Assembly (NCBI RefSeq): GCF_024166365.1 | Contig: NC_064835.1 | Span: forward strand, 60,802,607-60,866,606 | Origin: Elephas maximus indicus | Taxonomy: Eukaryota; Chordata; Mammalia; Proboscidea; Elephantidae | Direction of reading: 5' to 3' | DNA length: 64,000 nt | Shown here: piece after piece, positions 53,856-64,000 of the stretch | How the letters are laid out: each line of letters begins with the position of its first letter | How positions within the stretch are numbered: position 1 is the first letter of the stretch | Translations under genes and position numbers: made by a program | The notes under the pieces: generated by a model | Seen by the model: only the letters and a program-made list of their open reading frames with translations | Databases searched by the model: none | What the model was told of the DNA's origin: nothing

Positions 53856-53920
53856 AAAACCAAAAAAAAACAACAAACCTGCTACCATCAAGTAAATTCC
53901 AACTCATGGTGACCCTGTAG
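53856..53920 (-). mobile_element. AfroSINE, tail part only
   Basis: Antisense tail and the last 60 or so bases ('gctaccatcaagtaaattcc', 'aactcatggtgaccctgtag'). Confidence 0.85.
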
Positions 53921-54535
53921 AATCTCCCAAATGTGACTAAAATGCCTCAATTCCCTCCTGTATCATTATTTTCTCTGGGGAAATTTTCTTTTAATGTACG
54001 CGTTTCTGGCTGTACACATTTTTTCCAGAACACATCCTTTGTCCAGGTACCTTGTCCATCACTTGTTTGAGAAGTCAGTAATCTACGAGGAACAACTCTC
54101 ACAAGGGCTGAAATGCTCCAATTACCTATGGTCACCACATCCTCTTGTCTCACTGTAGTGAAGCAACATAGGCAGATAAATTCTAGTGGGACATGAGTTT
54201 ATTGATTCACAAAGAGAAGCCACTGTTACAGTCAATGGAAATTGTCCAACTCCTCATATCAAAGCCTTCTCTCCCTGTGAGCAGAGCTACATGGAAAGCC
54301 AGGTCATTATCAAACCTTTGCTTGGGGAAGGTGGACTTAGAAGAAAGGGAACTGGATATATGATACCAGTGTTTAAAGGCACCTGTATGGGACAGGCTGA
54401 CAAGTCAATTTCACTGGCTCTATCTACCCTACCTAGTGCGTGGATGGGCCCTACCAACATTTGCCTCTAGGACTCACCATTGCCTATTTCCAAGATTTAT
54501 TCATTGCCCCAAATAAAAACTCAGTACTCATTAAG
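53921..54535. other. Unassigned DNA
   Basis: No gene or named repeat. Confidence 0.4.
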
Positions 54536-54539
54536 CAAT

Positions 54540-54780
54540 AACTCTCCCTTCCCCTGCCCACTGTAACCACATGTATACTTTGGTCTTCATGCATTTGCCT
54601 ATTCTAGATATTTCATATAAGCAGGACCAAACAGTATTTGTCCTTTTGTGTCTGACTTACTTCACTTAGCATAATGTTTCCAAGGTTCATCTACGCAGTA
54701 GTGTATACCAGAACTTTGTTTTTCTTTATGGCTAAATAATATTCCACTCTATGTATATACCACCAAGTATCATAAAAGCT
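54540..54780 (-). mobile_element. Old L1 3' region, antisense
   Basis: 'catttgcctattctagatat', 'acttcacttagcataatgtt', 'ttatggctaaataatattcc' are the reverse of the old L1 3' region. Confidence 0.75.
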
Positions 54781-54892
54781 TTCCCAATCTCCTCCTAGTT
54801 CTGGCCCCTTCTCACATCATAGCAACTTCATATCAAAATAAACAATGCAGAAAAGAATACAAAAGAAAGCTTTTTAAAAAATGTCTACCACC

Positions 54893-55881
54893 GAAGGGAA
54901 GGACAATACTCAATACATGGAAGGTCAGCTCAAATGGACTGGACTAAAAGCAAAGAAGTTGCCGGGATAAACTGTATGCTTCAAAGGTCAGCGGAGCAAG
55001 GGCGGGGGTTTGGGGGCTATGGTTTAAGGGGACTTCTAAGTCAATTGGCAAAATAATTCTATTATGAAAACATTCTGCATCCCACTTTGAAATGTGGCAT
55101 CTGGGGTCTTAAATGCTAACAAGCGGCCATCTAAGATGCATCAATTGGTCTCAACCCACCTGGATCAAAGGAGAATGAAGAACACCAAGGTCACATGATA
55201 ACTATGAGCCCAATAAACAGAAAGGGCCACATGAACCAGAGATTTACATCATCCTGAGACCAGAAGAACTAGTTGGTGCCTGGCCACAACCTATGACTGC
55301 CCTGACAGGGAGCATAACAGAAAACCCCTGAGGGAGCAGGAGATCAGTGGGATTCAGACCCCAAATTCTCATTAAAAAAAGACCAGACTTAATGGTCTGA
55401 CTGAGACTAGAGGAACCCCGGCGGTCATGGTCCCCAAACCTTCTGTTGGCCCAGGACAGGAACCATTCCCGAAGACAACTCATCAGACATGGAAGGGACT
55501 GGACAGTGGGTAGGAGAGAGATGCTGATGAAGAGTGAGCTCTCTGTATCAGGTGGACACTTGAGACTGTGTTGGCATCTCCTGTCTGGAGGGGGGATGGG
55601 AGGGTAGAGAGGGTTGGAAGCTGGCAAAATTGTTACGAAAGGAGAGACTGGAAGGGCTGACTCATTAGGGGGAGAGCAAGTGCGAGTATGGAGTAAGGTG
55701 TATATAAACTTATATGTGACAGACTGACTTGATTTGTAAACGTTCACTTGAAGCTCAATAAAATTTTTTTTTAAAAATTCCATCCCAAATGGCACCAATA
55801 AAATACCTAAAATCAAAATATTCAATGAGTGATATACAAGACCTATACAATGAAAATTAAAATATTAAGAGAAATTAAAAA
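54893..55881 (+). mobile_element. Young L1 3' UTR with appended ORF2-like segment, 17-bp TSD
   Basis: The TSD aaaaaatgtctaccacc is exact (54876-54892 and 55882-55898). Inside are the L1 3' UTR (54893 to about 55777, with AATAAA at 55757) and then about 95 bp resembling L1 ORF2 sense sequence ('gcaccaataaaatacctaaa', 'caagacctatacaatgaaaa') followed by an A-run. One TSD around both parts points to a single insertion event. Confidence 0.93.
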
Positions 55882-55898
55882 AAAAAATGTCTACCACC

Positions 55899-56504
55899 TA
55901 GAAATAACCATCATTAACATTACGTAAAAATCATCCCCTAGGCATATTTCAATGAGAAAAAAAGATGAATAGGATGAGTAGACAGGTAAATAGAAATGCA
56001 TAAAATACTACTACATATACTACGTATTTTAATTAAAAAATACTAAAATCGCTTCTACCAAAATTTAACAGAAGAGGAACAGGTAAGTAAAAATGAACTT
56101 CGATTGTGCTGAACTTCAAATGTTTCTTCAGCATAAGAAAAATGACTTTCTAAAATATTCCCCTAAAGTTAAGAAAAGAATTTAAGAAATAGAAGTCACT
56201 ATTTTTTATTAGTCTCCTTTTCATTTCTTCAGTATATTACTTAGCCTTTGAACTCCTATTTTATTGAATTAATGTTGTTATGTTATTCTATAATCCAAAG
56301 CACTCATGAGGAATTTAATTCTATTCCTTGGGTTGTTTTCTTCTTGTCTCCTTGTCTTTTAGATGCTTTGTTTCTGTTTTTTTGTTTGTTCTGTTTTGTT
56401 TCTCTGTAGCTTTCTTATATAGTTGTGCTATTTCTTTTCATTCTGCTCATGCTTGGGAACTCTTTCCAGATCTTTGATTTGCTTTGATATAATAATAACA
56501 ACAA
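55899..56504. other. Unassigned AT-rich DNA
   Basis: No named repeat or gene. Confidence 0.4.
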
Positions 56505-56744
56505 TATTACCTAAAACATAGCTATACGGCACTTTCTATGTGCCAGTCGCTGTTATGTTCTACAGGTATTAACTCATTTATCCTCACAAGAATCTCGAGG
56601 TATTATTACTATCACCTTTTCACAGACGAAGATCTTGAGGCACAAGAGATCTATTAACTTTTTCAAGTAACTTGTAAGAAGCAGAGGAAGACTATAAGCA
56701 AGACATTGTGGCTCCGATATCCATTATCTTAATCACTATACTTG
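56505..56744 (-). mobile_element. MIR SINE, antisense
   Basis: 'tttctatgtgccagtcgctg', 'attaactcatttatcctcac', 'cttttcacagacgaagatct' and 'gtaagaagcagaggaagact' match reversed MIR. Confidence 0.78.
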
Positions 56745-56906
56745 ACAACATAAACCCATTGCTGTTGAGTTGATTCCAACTCATAGCAACCATATAGAAC
56801 AGAGTAGAACTGCCCCATAGGGTTTCCAAGTTGCTGCTGGTGGATTCGAACTGCCAACCTTTTGGTTAGCAGCCTGAGCTCTTAACTACTGTGCCACCAG
56901 GGCTCC
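56745..56906 (-). mobile_element. AfroSINE with 7-bp TSD
   Basis: Antisense AfroSINE at the MIR end. The TSD atacttg is at 56738-56744 and 56907-56913. Confidence 0.92.
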
Positions 56907-57112
56907 ATACTTGCTATCATTTCTGAGATTAATTCATCCTCCCAACTGAGCTACAGACTGAGGGCTGACTATTTCTCGTTCTATACACTTTTTCTGTACC
57001 TTAAAGAGAAGTTTTAACTTCTGGTTTCATTCTGCCTAGTTGGAAGCTATATTCCAATGCCCTTAGAAAAAGTACCTTTAGGCTTTGGATTCAACCTCTA
57101 GTTTAGCCTGTA

Positions 57113-57578
57113 TTAGTTTCCTATTGCTGCTGTAACAAATTATCACAAACTTAGTGACTTCAAACAACAGAAATTTACTCCCTCACAGTTCTGGAACTCA
57201 GAGTCCAAAATGGGTTTCACTGGGCTAAGATCAATGAGTCAGCAGGCCTCATTCTAAGGAAGAATGTTCCCTTGCCTTCTCGGCTTCTAGAAGCCACCTA
57301 CATTCCTTGGCTCATGGCCCCTTTTTCCATCTTCAAAGCTAGCAGTGTAACATCTTCCAATTTCTCTCTGACTCTGACTCTCCTACCTCCCTCTTGTAAA
57401 GGGTCTTGCAATTACATTGGACCCACCTGGATAATCCAGAATAATCACCCTATTTTAAGACCCTTAACTTAATCACATCTTCACACTCCTTTTTACCACA
57501 TAAGGTAACACATTCCCAGGTTCCAATGATTAGGATGTAGACATGTTTGGGGGACGATTATTCTGCCTCCCACAAACC
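57113..57578 (-). mobile_element. MLT1-type MaLR LTR, antisense
   Basis: 'gtattagtttcctattgctg', 'gtgacttcaaacaacagaaa', 'gtcttgcaattacattggac', 'ggataatccagaataatcac' fit the reversed LTR. Confidence 0.82.
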
Positions 57579-58685
57579 TAGAGCCCTCCAATCCTCACAT
57601 CTACTGAAGAAGTCATTCACTTCCATTTGCTTCACCCACTTCTCACCAATCAGAAAAGGAAAAAAGAGATACTCTATTTACTTTTTTCATAATTGATGAT
57701 ATAAATAAGAATTCTCAGGATTTTGGTGACTCACAAGTATGACTTCTGGAGAATGGAGTTAGGAAATTTTCTATGCGATGCACTTCCTCTGAAATACAGA
57801 ATCTTCTGCCTTTCCTTATTCACCACTTCTGTAATTTGTAGCACTGGAATGTGCTCTATTCCTTGATTTTTTCCTTTTCTAATTTGTATGAACTTGGGGG
57901 TCACTAATTTACTTCATTAGATATTAGAGGAAGAAGGTCCCGTGAGGAGGAATTTTCACTCCATCACCCTGCACCAAATGCCCACACCCACAATTTAGCA
58001 CACATGGCTTCTTGAAGATACCAAATTACCTTAATCCTATAGTTCTGATAGGGGAAACTAGGTTCCTATGGGAAAGGAAGGAGGAAGAAACAAAAAACTG
58101 CAAAGGGTATATAAAAATCCAAGTTGAGATTGAGAACAATCTAAAATAACTAGTCAGGAAAATGTTTTAAGTACTCAGGTGTTGAAAGTTATTTAACCTT
58201 GAGTGAGGATGTCAGATCCCTGGTTCGGACACAAAGAAAGGGGGAACAGAGGCAAATATAAATTTCTGCTTCTTGGCACAATTTGCTTTCATTCTTTTGA
58301 ATATTAGGCCTCAACATCAGGTTTCAGTAGCTTCAGACCTTCACTTTTTACTGAAAACTCAGTATCGGTTTGATTTGCCTTTCCCCATTTCCAAGCAGGA
58401 TCTATCTATGCTACTGGGAAATTTCACTTTAGTTCTCCCAGCCAGATATACCAGGAATGCGGGGCCCCTTTCTGAACCAGAAGCTCATGACTGATAGGAG
58501 GAGTGAAAGTTGTTGACCTGCTCCTCTGCAGGCCTTCTACAGGGATGTGAAAAAGCATGGCGTCCACTTCAATACCGGCAGCACAGGGGTCTCATTGAAG
58601 TCAACTCCCCAACAGAGCTGTGTGCAGCTAAGAATTGTTTATAGGATTAAAAAATACGTAATGTCATGTGTTAAGTAGCAGAAAA
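57579..58685. other. Unassigned DNA
   Basis: No gene or named repeat. Confidence 0.4.
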
Positions 58686-58869
58686 AACTTACATAACATG
58701 TCTGAATAAGAACTTACATCCAGAATATACAAAAACTGTCATAACTAAGTCATAATAATAAAAAACAATCAACCCAATTTTAAAATCAGGCAAAAGGTGA
58801 GAGCACCAAAAAAGTTATATGGTGGCAAAAAAGCACGAGAAAACATTCAACATCACTACTCATTATTCT

Positions 58870-58982
58870 TGCTAGTTGCCATCAAGTTGGCACCCTACTC
58901 ATGGCAACCCCATGCACAATGGAACAAAATGCTGCCCGGTCCTGTGCCATCCCCATGGTCAGCTGGGGGTCGGACCAGGGAT
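58870..58982 (-). mobile_element. Truncated tRNA-Gly/RTE-type SINE
   Basis: Only the RTE-like tail end is present ('gctagttgccatcaagttgg', 'ccatgcacaatggaac', 'ctgccatcc'-like to 'gggtcggacc'). It interrupts the old L1 between 'actcattattc' and 'atgcaaagtaaaacc'. Confidence 0.8.
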
Positions 58983-59287
58983 GCAAAGTAAAACCACAAC
59001 GAGATACCACCACACACTTATTAAAACGTCTAAAATTTTAGAAATTAAAAAAAAAAAATTAACACTAAGTGCCGGCAAGGAGGCGGGCAACTGGAACTCT
59101 CATACGTTGCTTGTGTAAATGCAGAATGGTACCGCCACTGTGGAAAATGGACAGTTTCTTTAAGAGGTAAATGTGTATTTACAATAATGTTTATTATTGT
59201 TACAATTGTTATTATTATAACAATAATCCCACTCCTAGGTATTTACTCAAGAGAAATGAAAACTTACGTTCACACAAAAACCTGTAA

Positions 59288-60631
59288 GTGAATGCACTTC
59301 CGATCCAAATTCCAATGTCATATTTTAAGGGGATAGAGAAACAAATCACCAGCTTCATATGGAAGGGAAAGAAGCCCCGGATAAGCAAAGCGTTACTGAA
59401 AAAGAAGAAGAAAGTGGGAGGCCTCACTTTACCTGATTTCAGAACCTATTATACAGCCACAGTAGTCAAAACAGCCTGGTACTGGTACAACAACAGGCAC
59501 GTAGACCAATGGAACAGAATTGAGAACCCAGATATAAATCCATCCACGTATGAGCAGCTGATATTTGACAAAGGACCAGTGTCAATTAATTGGGGAAAAG
59601 ATAGTCTTTTTAACAAATGATGCTGGCATAACTGGATATCCATTTGCAAAAAAATGAAACAGGACCCATACCTCACACCATGCACAAAAACTAACTCCAA
59701 GTGGATCAAAGACCTAAACATAAAGACTAAAACGATAAAGATCATGGAAGAAAAAATAGGGACAACCTTAGGAGCCCTAATACAAGGCATAAACAGAATA
59801 CAAAACATTACCAAAAATGACAAAGAGAAACCAGATAACTGGGAGCTCCTAAAAATCAAACACCTATGCTCACCTAAAGACTTCACCAAAAGAGTAAAAA
59901 GACCACCTACAGACTGGGAAAGAATTTTCAGCTATGACATCTCCGACCAGCACCTGATATCTAAAATCTATATGATTCTGTCAAAACTCAACCACAAAAA
60001 GACAAACAACCCAATTAAGAACTGGGCAAAGGATATGAACACACACTTCACTAAAGAAGATATTCAGGCAGCTAACAGATACATGAGAAAATGCTCTCGA
60101 TCATTAGCCTTTAGAGAAATGCAGATTAAAACTATGATGAGATTCCATTGCACTCCAACAAGGCTGGCATTAATCCAAAAAACACAAAATAATAAATGTT
60201 GGAGAGGCTGCGGAGAGATTGGAACTCTTATACACTGCTGGTGGGAATGTAAAATGGTACAACCACTTTGGAAATCTATCTGGCGTTATCTTAAACAGTT
60301 AGAAATAGAACTACCACACAACCCAGAAATCCCACTCCTCGGAATATATCCTAGAGAAATAAGAGCCTTCACACAAACAGATATATGCACACCCATGTTT
60401 ATTGCAGCTCTGTTTACAATAGCAAAAAGCTGGAAGCAACCAAGGTGTCCATCAACGGATGAATGGTTAAATAAATTGTGGTACATTCACACAATGGAAT
60501 ACTACACATCGATAAAGAACAGTGACGAATCTGTGAAACATTTCATAACATGGAGGAACCTGGAGGGCATTATGCTGAGCGAAATTAGTCAGAGGCCAAA
60601 GGACAAATATTGTATAAGACCACTATTATGA
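59288..60631 (+). pseudogene. L1 ORF2 C-terminal region with a single stop
   Basis: The C-terminal part of L1 ORF2 protein, beyond the RT fingers/palm, including the cysteine-rich RNA/DNA-binding end. The frame is open for about 448 codons apart from one TGA at 59618-59620, where the family has tryptophan (TGG). Downstream codons stay in phase. Seen: [34 protein letters not shown] and the cysteine motif [18 protein letters not shown] (about residues 179-196 of the second piece), then GIYPRE and the end at RPLL. The endonuclease and RT were lost by 5' truncation, so the copy was dead on arrival. Confidence 0.93.
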
Positions 60632-61640
60632 GATCTTGAGAAATAGTATAAACTGAGAAGAACATATACTTTTGTGGTTACGAGGCGGCGGGGAGGGAGG
60701 GTGGGAGAGGGTTTTTTACTGCTTTTTTTTTTTTAGTTACTAGATAAGAACTACTTTAGGTGAAGGGAAGCACAACACTCAATACACGGAAGGTCAGCTC
60801 AAATGGACTGGACTAAAAGCAAAGAAGTTGCCGGGATAAACTGTATGCTTCAAAGGTCAGCGGAGCAAGGGCGGGGGTTTGGGGACTATGGCTTAAGGGG
60901 ACTTCTAAGTCAGTTGGCAAAATAATACTATTATGAAAACATTCTGCTTCCCACTTTGAAATGTGGCATCTGGGGTCTTAAATGCTAACAAGCGACCATC
61001 TAAGATGCATCAATTGGTCTCAACCCACCTGGATCAAAGGAGAATGAAGAACACCAAGGTCACACGACAACTATGAGCCCAAGAGACAGAAAGGGCCACA
61101 TGAACCAGAGACTTACATCATCCTGAGACCAGAAGAACTAGATGGTGTCCGGCCACAACTAATGACTGCCCTGACAGGGAGCACAACAGAGAACCCCTGA
61201 GGGAGCAGGAGATCAGTGAGATGCAGACCCCAAATTCTCATAAAAAAAAGACCAGACTTAATGGTCTGACTGAGACTAGAGGAATCCCAGCGGTCATGGT
61301 CCCCAAACCTTCTGTTGGCCCAGGACAGGAACCACTCCCGAAGACAACTCATCAGACATGGAAGGGACTGGACAATGGGTTGGAGAGAGATGTTGATGAA
61401 GAGTGAGCTACTTGTATCAGGTAGACACTTGAGACTGTGTTGGCATCTCCTATCCGGAGGGGAGATGGGAGGGTAGAGAGGGTTAGAGACTGGCAAAATT
61501 GTTACGAAAGGAGAGACCGGAAGGGCTGACTCATTAGGGGGAGAGTAAGTGGGAGTATGTATATAAGCTTATACGTGACAGACTGACTTGATTTGTAAAC
61601 GTTCACTTAAAGCTCAATAAAAATTATTAAAAAAAAAAAA
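59295..61640 (+). mobile_element. Young L1, 5'-truncated, 18-bp TSD
   Basis: 2.3 kb starting inside ORF2. The TSD aaaacctgtaRgtgaatg (59277-59294 and 61641-61658) has one transition. Order: ORF2 C-terminal coding part to 60631, G-rich tract 60684-60711, 3' UTR, 'gctcaataaaaattatt' and poly(A). This is the best-preserved L1 in the window. Confidence 0.95.
60684..60711 (+). repeat. G-rich tract in L1 3' UTR
   Basis: Runs gggg, ggg, ggg, ggg, ggg within 28 bases, potentially quadruplex-forming, in the same 3' UTR place as 35289-35319. Confidence 0.7.
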
Positions 61641-62329
61641 AAAACCTGTAGGTGAATGTTTACAACAGCTTTATTCACAATTACCAAAAATTGGCAACAA
61701 TTCAAAAGTCTTTCAACTAGGGGATGGAGAAACAAATTGTAGTACATACATTCCATATAATGAACTACTACTCAGCAATAAAAATGAGCAAACTACACAA
61801 CAACATGGGTGAAACTCAAATGCATTATGCCAAGTTAAAGAACCCATACTGTATGATTTCATCCATATGACATTGTAGAGAAGGCAAAACTATAGGGACA
61901 AAAGATAAACCAGTGGTTGCCAGGGCCTGGTGGGAGGGCAGGACAAGGAGACAGGAAAAGGGAATGTTTTGTGGTGATAAAACTGTTCTATATTTTGATT
62001 GTGATGGTGATTATATGCATTTATCAAAACTCACAGAGCTATACCACTAAAAAGAACGAATTTTGCTAAAAAAAAAAGCATTTTTTTTCTTTATGAAAGA
62101 AAAATGTATCATATGGAAGAAATTATAGAAACTATCTAGTAAAACCCACTCAATTGGTAAGAGAAAACTGAGAAAGAGTAACTCAAAGTCATCTGAGGTG
62201 AGAGTGGTGGGATAAGAACCGAAGTCTCCTCATCCCTACCTCAGATCTTTTCCGCTACAGCAATATTTGTCAATTTTTTTTTTTTTTAACCTTAACTTTT
62301 GAGTAAAAAATACATTGTATTGCTGCCAT

Positions 62330-62910
62330 ACCCAACCACCACATACCCAACTGTAAGCAGCTCATTCATTACCCCATAACTCTGCAAGTCAGAAGTCTGG
62401 CACAGTGTGGCTGGATTCTTTGCTCAGGTTCTCACAAAACTGAAGTGAAGATGTCAGCTGGCCTGAGCTCTTATCTGGAGGCAATAAAGAAGAATCCACT
62501 CCCAAGCTGGTTCAAATTTTGGCAAAATTCAGTTCTCTGCAGTTGTAGGGCTGAAGTCCCCATTTCCTTGCTGGCTATAGGCTGCGGGTCATTCATTCTC
62601 AGCTTCTAAAGGTCGACCATACTCCTTGGCTTGTGGCCCCCTCTATCTTCAAAGTCAGCAACAGCAGATTGAGTTTTCATGCTTATCTCTGACATTTTCT
62701 GACCTCCTCTTCTACCCTCAGCCAGGCCGGGAGAAAGCTGTATTTTTAAGGACTCATGCTCTGATAATCCAGGATAATCTATTTTAAAGTCAACAATTTG
62801 TAATCGTAATTACATCTACAACACCCCTTTTGCCATATATTGCCACATATTCATAAACATGACACCAAAGGGGGAAATGTCACAGAGGTCAACATGCTGT
62901 CTACAACACA
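62330..62910 (-). mobile_element. MLT1-type MaLR LTR, antisense
   Basis: 'aactctgcaagtcagaagtc', 'aagatgtcagctggcctgag', 'aaattcagttctctgcagtt', 'tccccatttccttgctggct', 'gtaatcgtaattacatctac' follow the reversed LTR. The same parts are seen at 48875-49498, so these two belong to one subtype. Confidence 0.75.
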
Positions 62911-64000
62911 CATTTTACACAAGGAACTAGTACATAAAAAATGAAACAAAAACTAAACAAATACTCTTAATGAATTCAAAGATCTGATGTTTTTATTACA
63001 TTATTTAAAAAAAAAAAAAAGGCTGGTGGCAACCCACTAATTGATTTCATGATCTTATGATCCCACTAATGGGCAATAATTCATAATTTTATCTTGAAAA
63101 AAAAGGCAACACTCCCTTTTAAATTCCCATTCGCCATGATAATAGGAGAGCCATGGGAGGGCTTCAGGCATCTGTGTAACCCCTAAAATCACATACAAAA
63201 TGTTATGGTTCTAACCAATCACAAAGGAAACAATAGACGAAGCCAGGTTGGGGACTTTCTACAGGATACCTGACCAGTACTCCTCAAGGCTGTCAAGGTC
63301 ATGAAAAACAAAGAAGGCTGAGAAACTGTCACAGACCACAGAAGACGGGGAGACACGACAATTAAATGCGATGTACTCTGGATTGGATCTTGGAACAGAA
63401 AACTAACATTAATGGAAAAATCAGTGAAATCCAAATAATGTCAGGAGTTTAAATAGTAACAAAGAAATACGAATGTCAGCTTCGCAGCTTTGACAAATGT
63501 ACCATGGTAATGTAGGACGTTTGCAATGGGAGAACTGGGTGAGAGGTATACAGAAACTCTTCGTACTATCTTTACAGCTTTCTGTAAATCTGAGGAGATC
63601 CATGAGCTTTGTATCTCCAGAGTGGCCCAGGATCCAAAAATACTTATGAGCCACTGTCCTAGGCTTCCAGCTGTTTTCCTGAACCACTATGGTCTAAGTG
63701 CCCTGCCTCCTTCCTATGTTACCCACACCCTCCCTCAAAATACAAAATCTAAATTGGCTCTAAATCTAGGGTCACATTTATCTGAAACTTCTGTAAGACC
63801 TGAAGTGGAGAGCCATAAATTCTGGAGCCACGCTCTGGTGACTTGCTGGAAAAATGAAGACCAAAATAAACAAAAGGACTGTTTGGAATGGCTGGCAGAA
63901 AGATCAGGAAGGTCTAAGACTGGGCATGGTGGCTCTCCAGTCATGGGGGCAAGAACAAAGTCAAGATTATAAAACACACTAGATTGAACTTGATCAGAAA
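62911..64000. other. Unassigned DNA to window end
   Basis: No named repeat. Poly(A) at 63007-63020. The frame at 63526-63972 (148 codons, plus) overlaps others on both strands, lacks a recognisable domain and is not called. Confidence 0.4.

Larger units (their letters stand above)
58690..62075 (+). mobile_element. Old L1 3' part, split by a young L1
   Basis: 58690-59294 and 61641-62075 join into one old L1 3' end ('ccacaacgagataccaccac', 'actcctaggtatttactcaa', then 'acagctttattcacaattac', 'accagtggttgccagggcct'). A SINE fragment sits at 58870-58982 and the young L1 at 59295-61640. Confidence 0.85.

Noticed and set aside
59654..60631. 325-codon open frame as a possible host gene
   Set aside because: It is the C-terminal part of L1 ORF2, inside a TSD-bounded L1 insertion.
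63526..63972. 148-codon plus-strand frame
   Set aside because: Overlapping frames of similar length on both strands and no domain; consistent with chance.
1..64000. CRISPR arrays, operons, bacterial-type origins or attachment sites
   Set aside because: The window is mammalian; the repeated units are SINEs and LINEs with TSDs, not regularly spaced repeats.

Overview
This is a mammalian nuclear genome window, almost certainly from an afrotherian and most likely an elephant. The evidence is about 30 copies of the AfroSINE tRNA-derived SINE family, copies of the afrotherian RTE-clade LINE, and three L1 copies sharing one distinctive 3' UTR. These sit on mammal-wide relics: L2, MIR, MLT1/MaLR LTRs, MER5/MER20-type hAT elements and old L1. 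The assignment rests on recognising repeat families, not on a database search.

I find no host protein-coding gene, rRNA gene, functional tRNA gene, CpG island or CRISPR array. Nearly every open frame is chance or antisense to a transposon. The exceptions are decayed L1 and RTE reading frames. The window is best read as intergenic or deep intronic DNA built by nested insertion. Several insertions are proved by exact target-site duplications (TSDs) visible on both sides.

Layout: 1-8300 holds old repeats, an L2 3' end, three AfroSINEs in a row, a MaLR LTR inside an AfroSINE, and a MaLR-type element with LTRs and internal sequence (6385-8294). 8300-14300 holds an older L1 3' end carrying an AfroSINE, a MIR split by a tRNA-Gly-headed SINE, and unassigned DNA. 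14327-20150 holds two RTE LINEs facing opposite ways, one nearly full length and one rearranged. 20200-28650 holds MaLR/MLT1 LTRs, L2, MER20 and a MIR hit by two AfroSINEs. 28700-33400 is an antisense L1 with endonuclease and RT remnants and two tiny SINE-tail insertions. 34400-37900 is a nest of MER5, L1 and LTRs. 37900-44350 is mostly unassigned, with a hairpin (41220-41287) and a hAT-like element with an 8-bp TSD (42951-43405). 44360-50600 holds a tRNA-Gly/RTE chimeric SINE, old L1s and a run of hAT fragments. 51261-52298 is a MaLR LTR split by a solo retroviral LTR. 54500-62100 holds two young L1 insertions in older L1s, one with an appended 3' segment and one with an ORF2 C-terminus broken by a single stop.

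The most unusual signals are an antisense frame kept open in all three young L1 3' UTRs, a template-switched RTE copy, the L1 with an appended segment, SINE-tail insertions of only tens of bases, the hAT-like element, and two long perfect inverted repeats.
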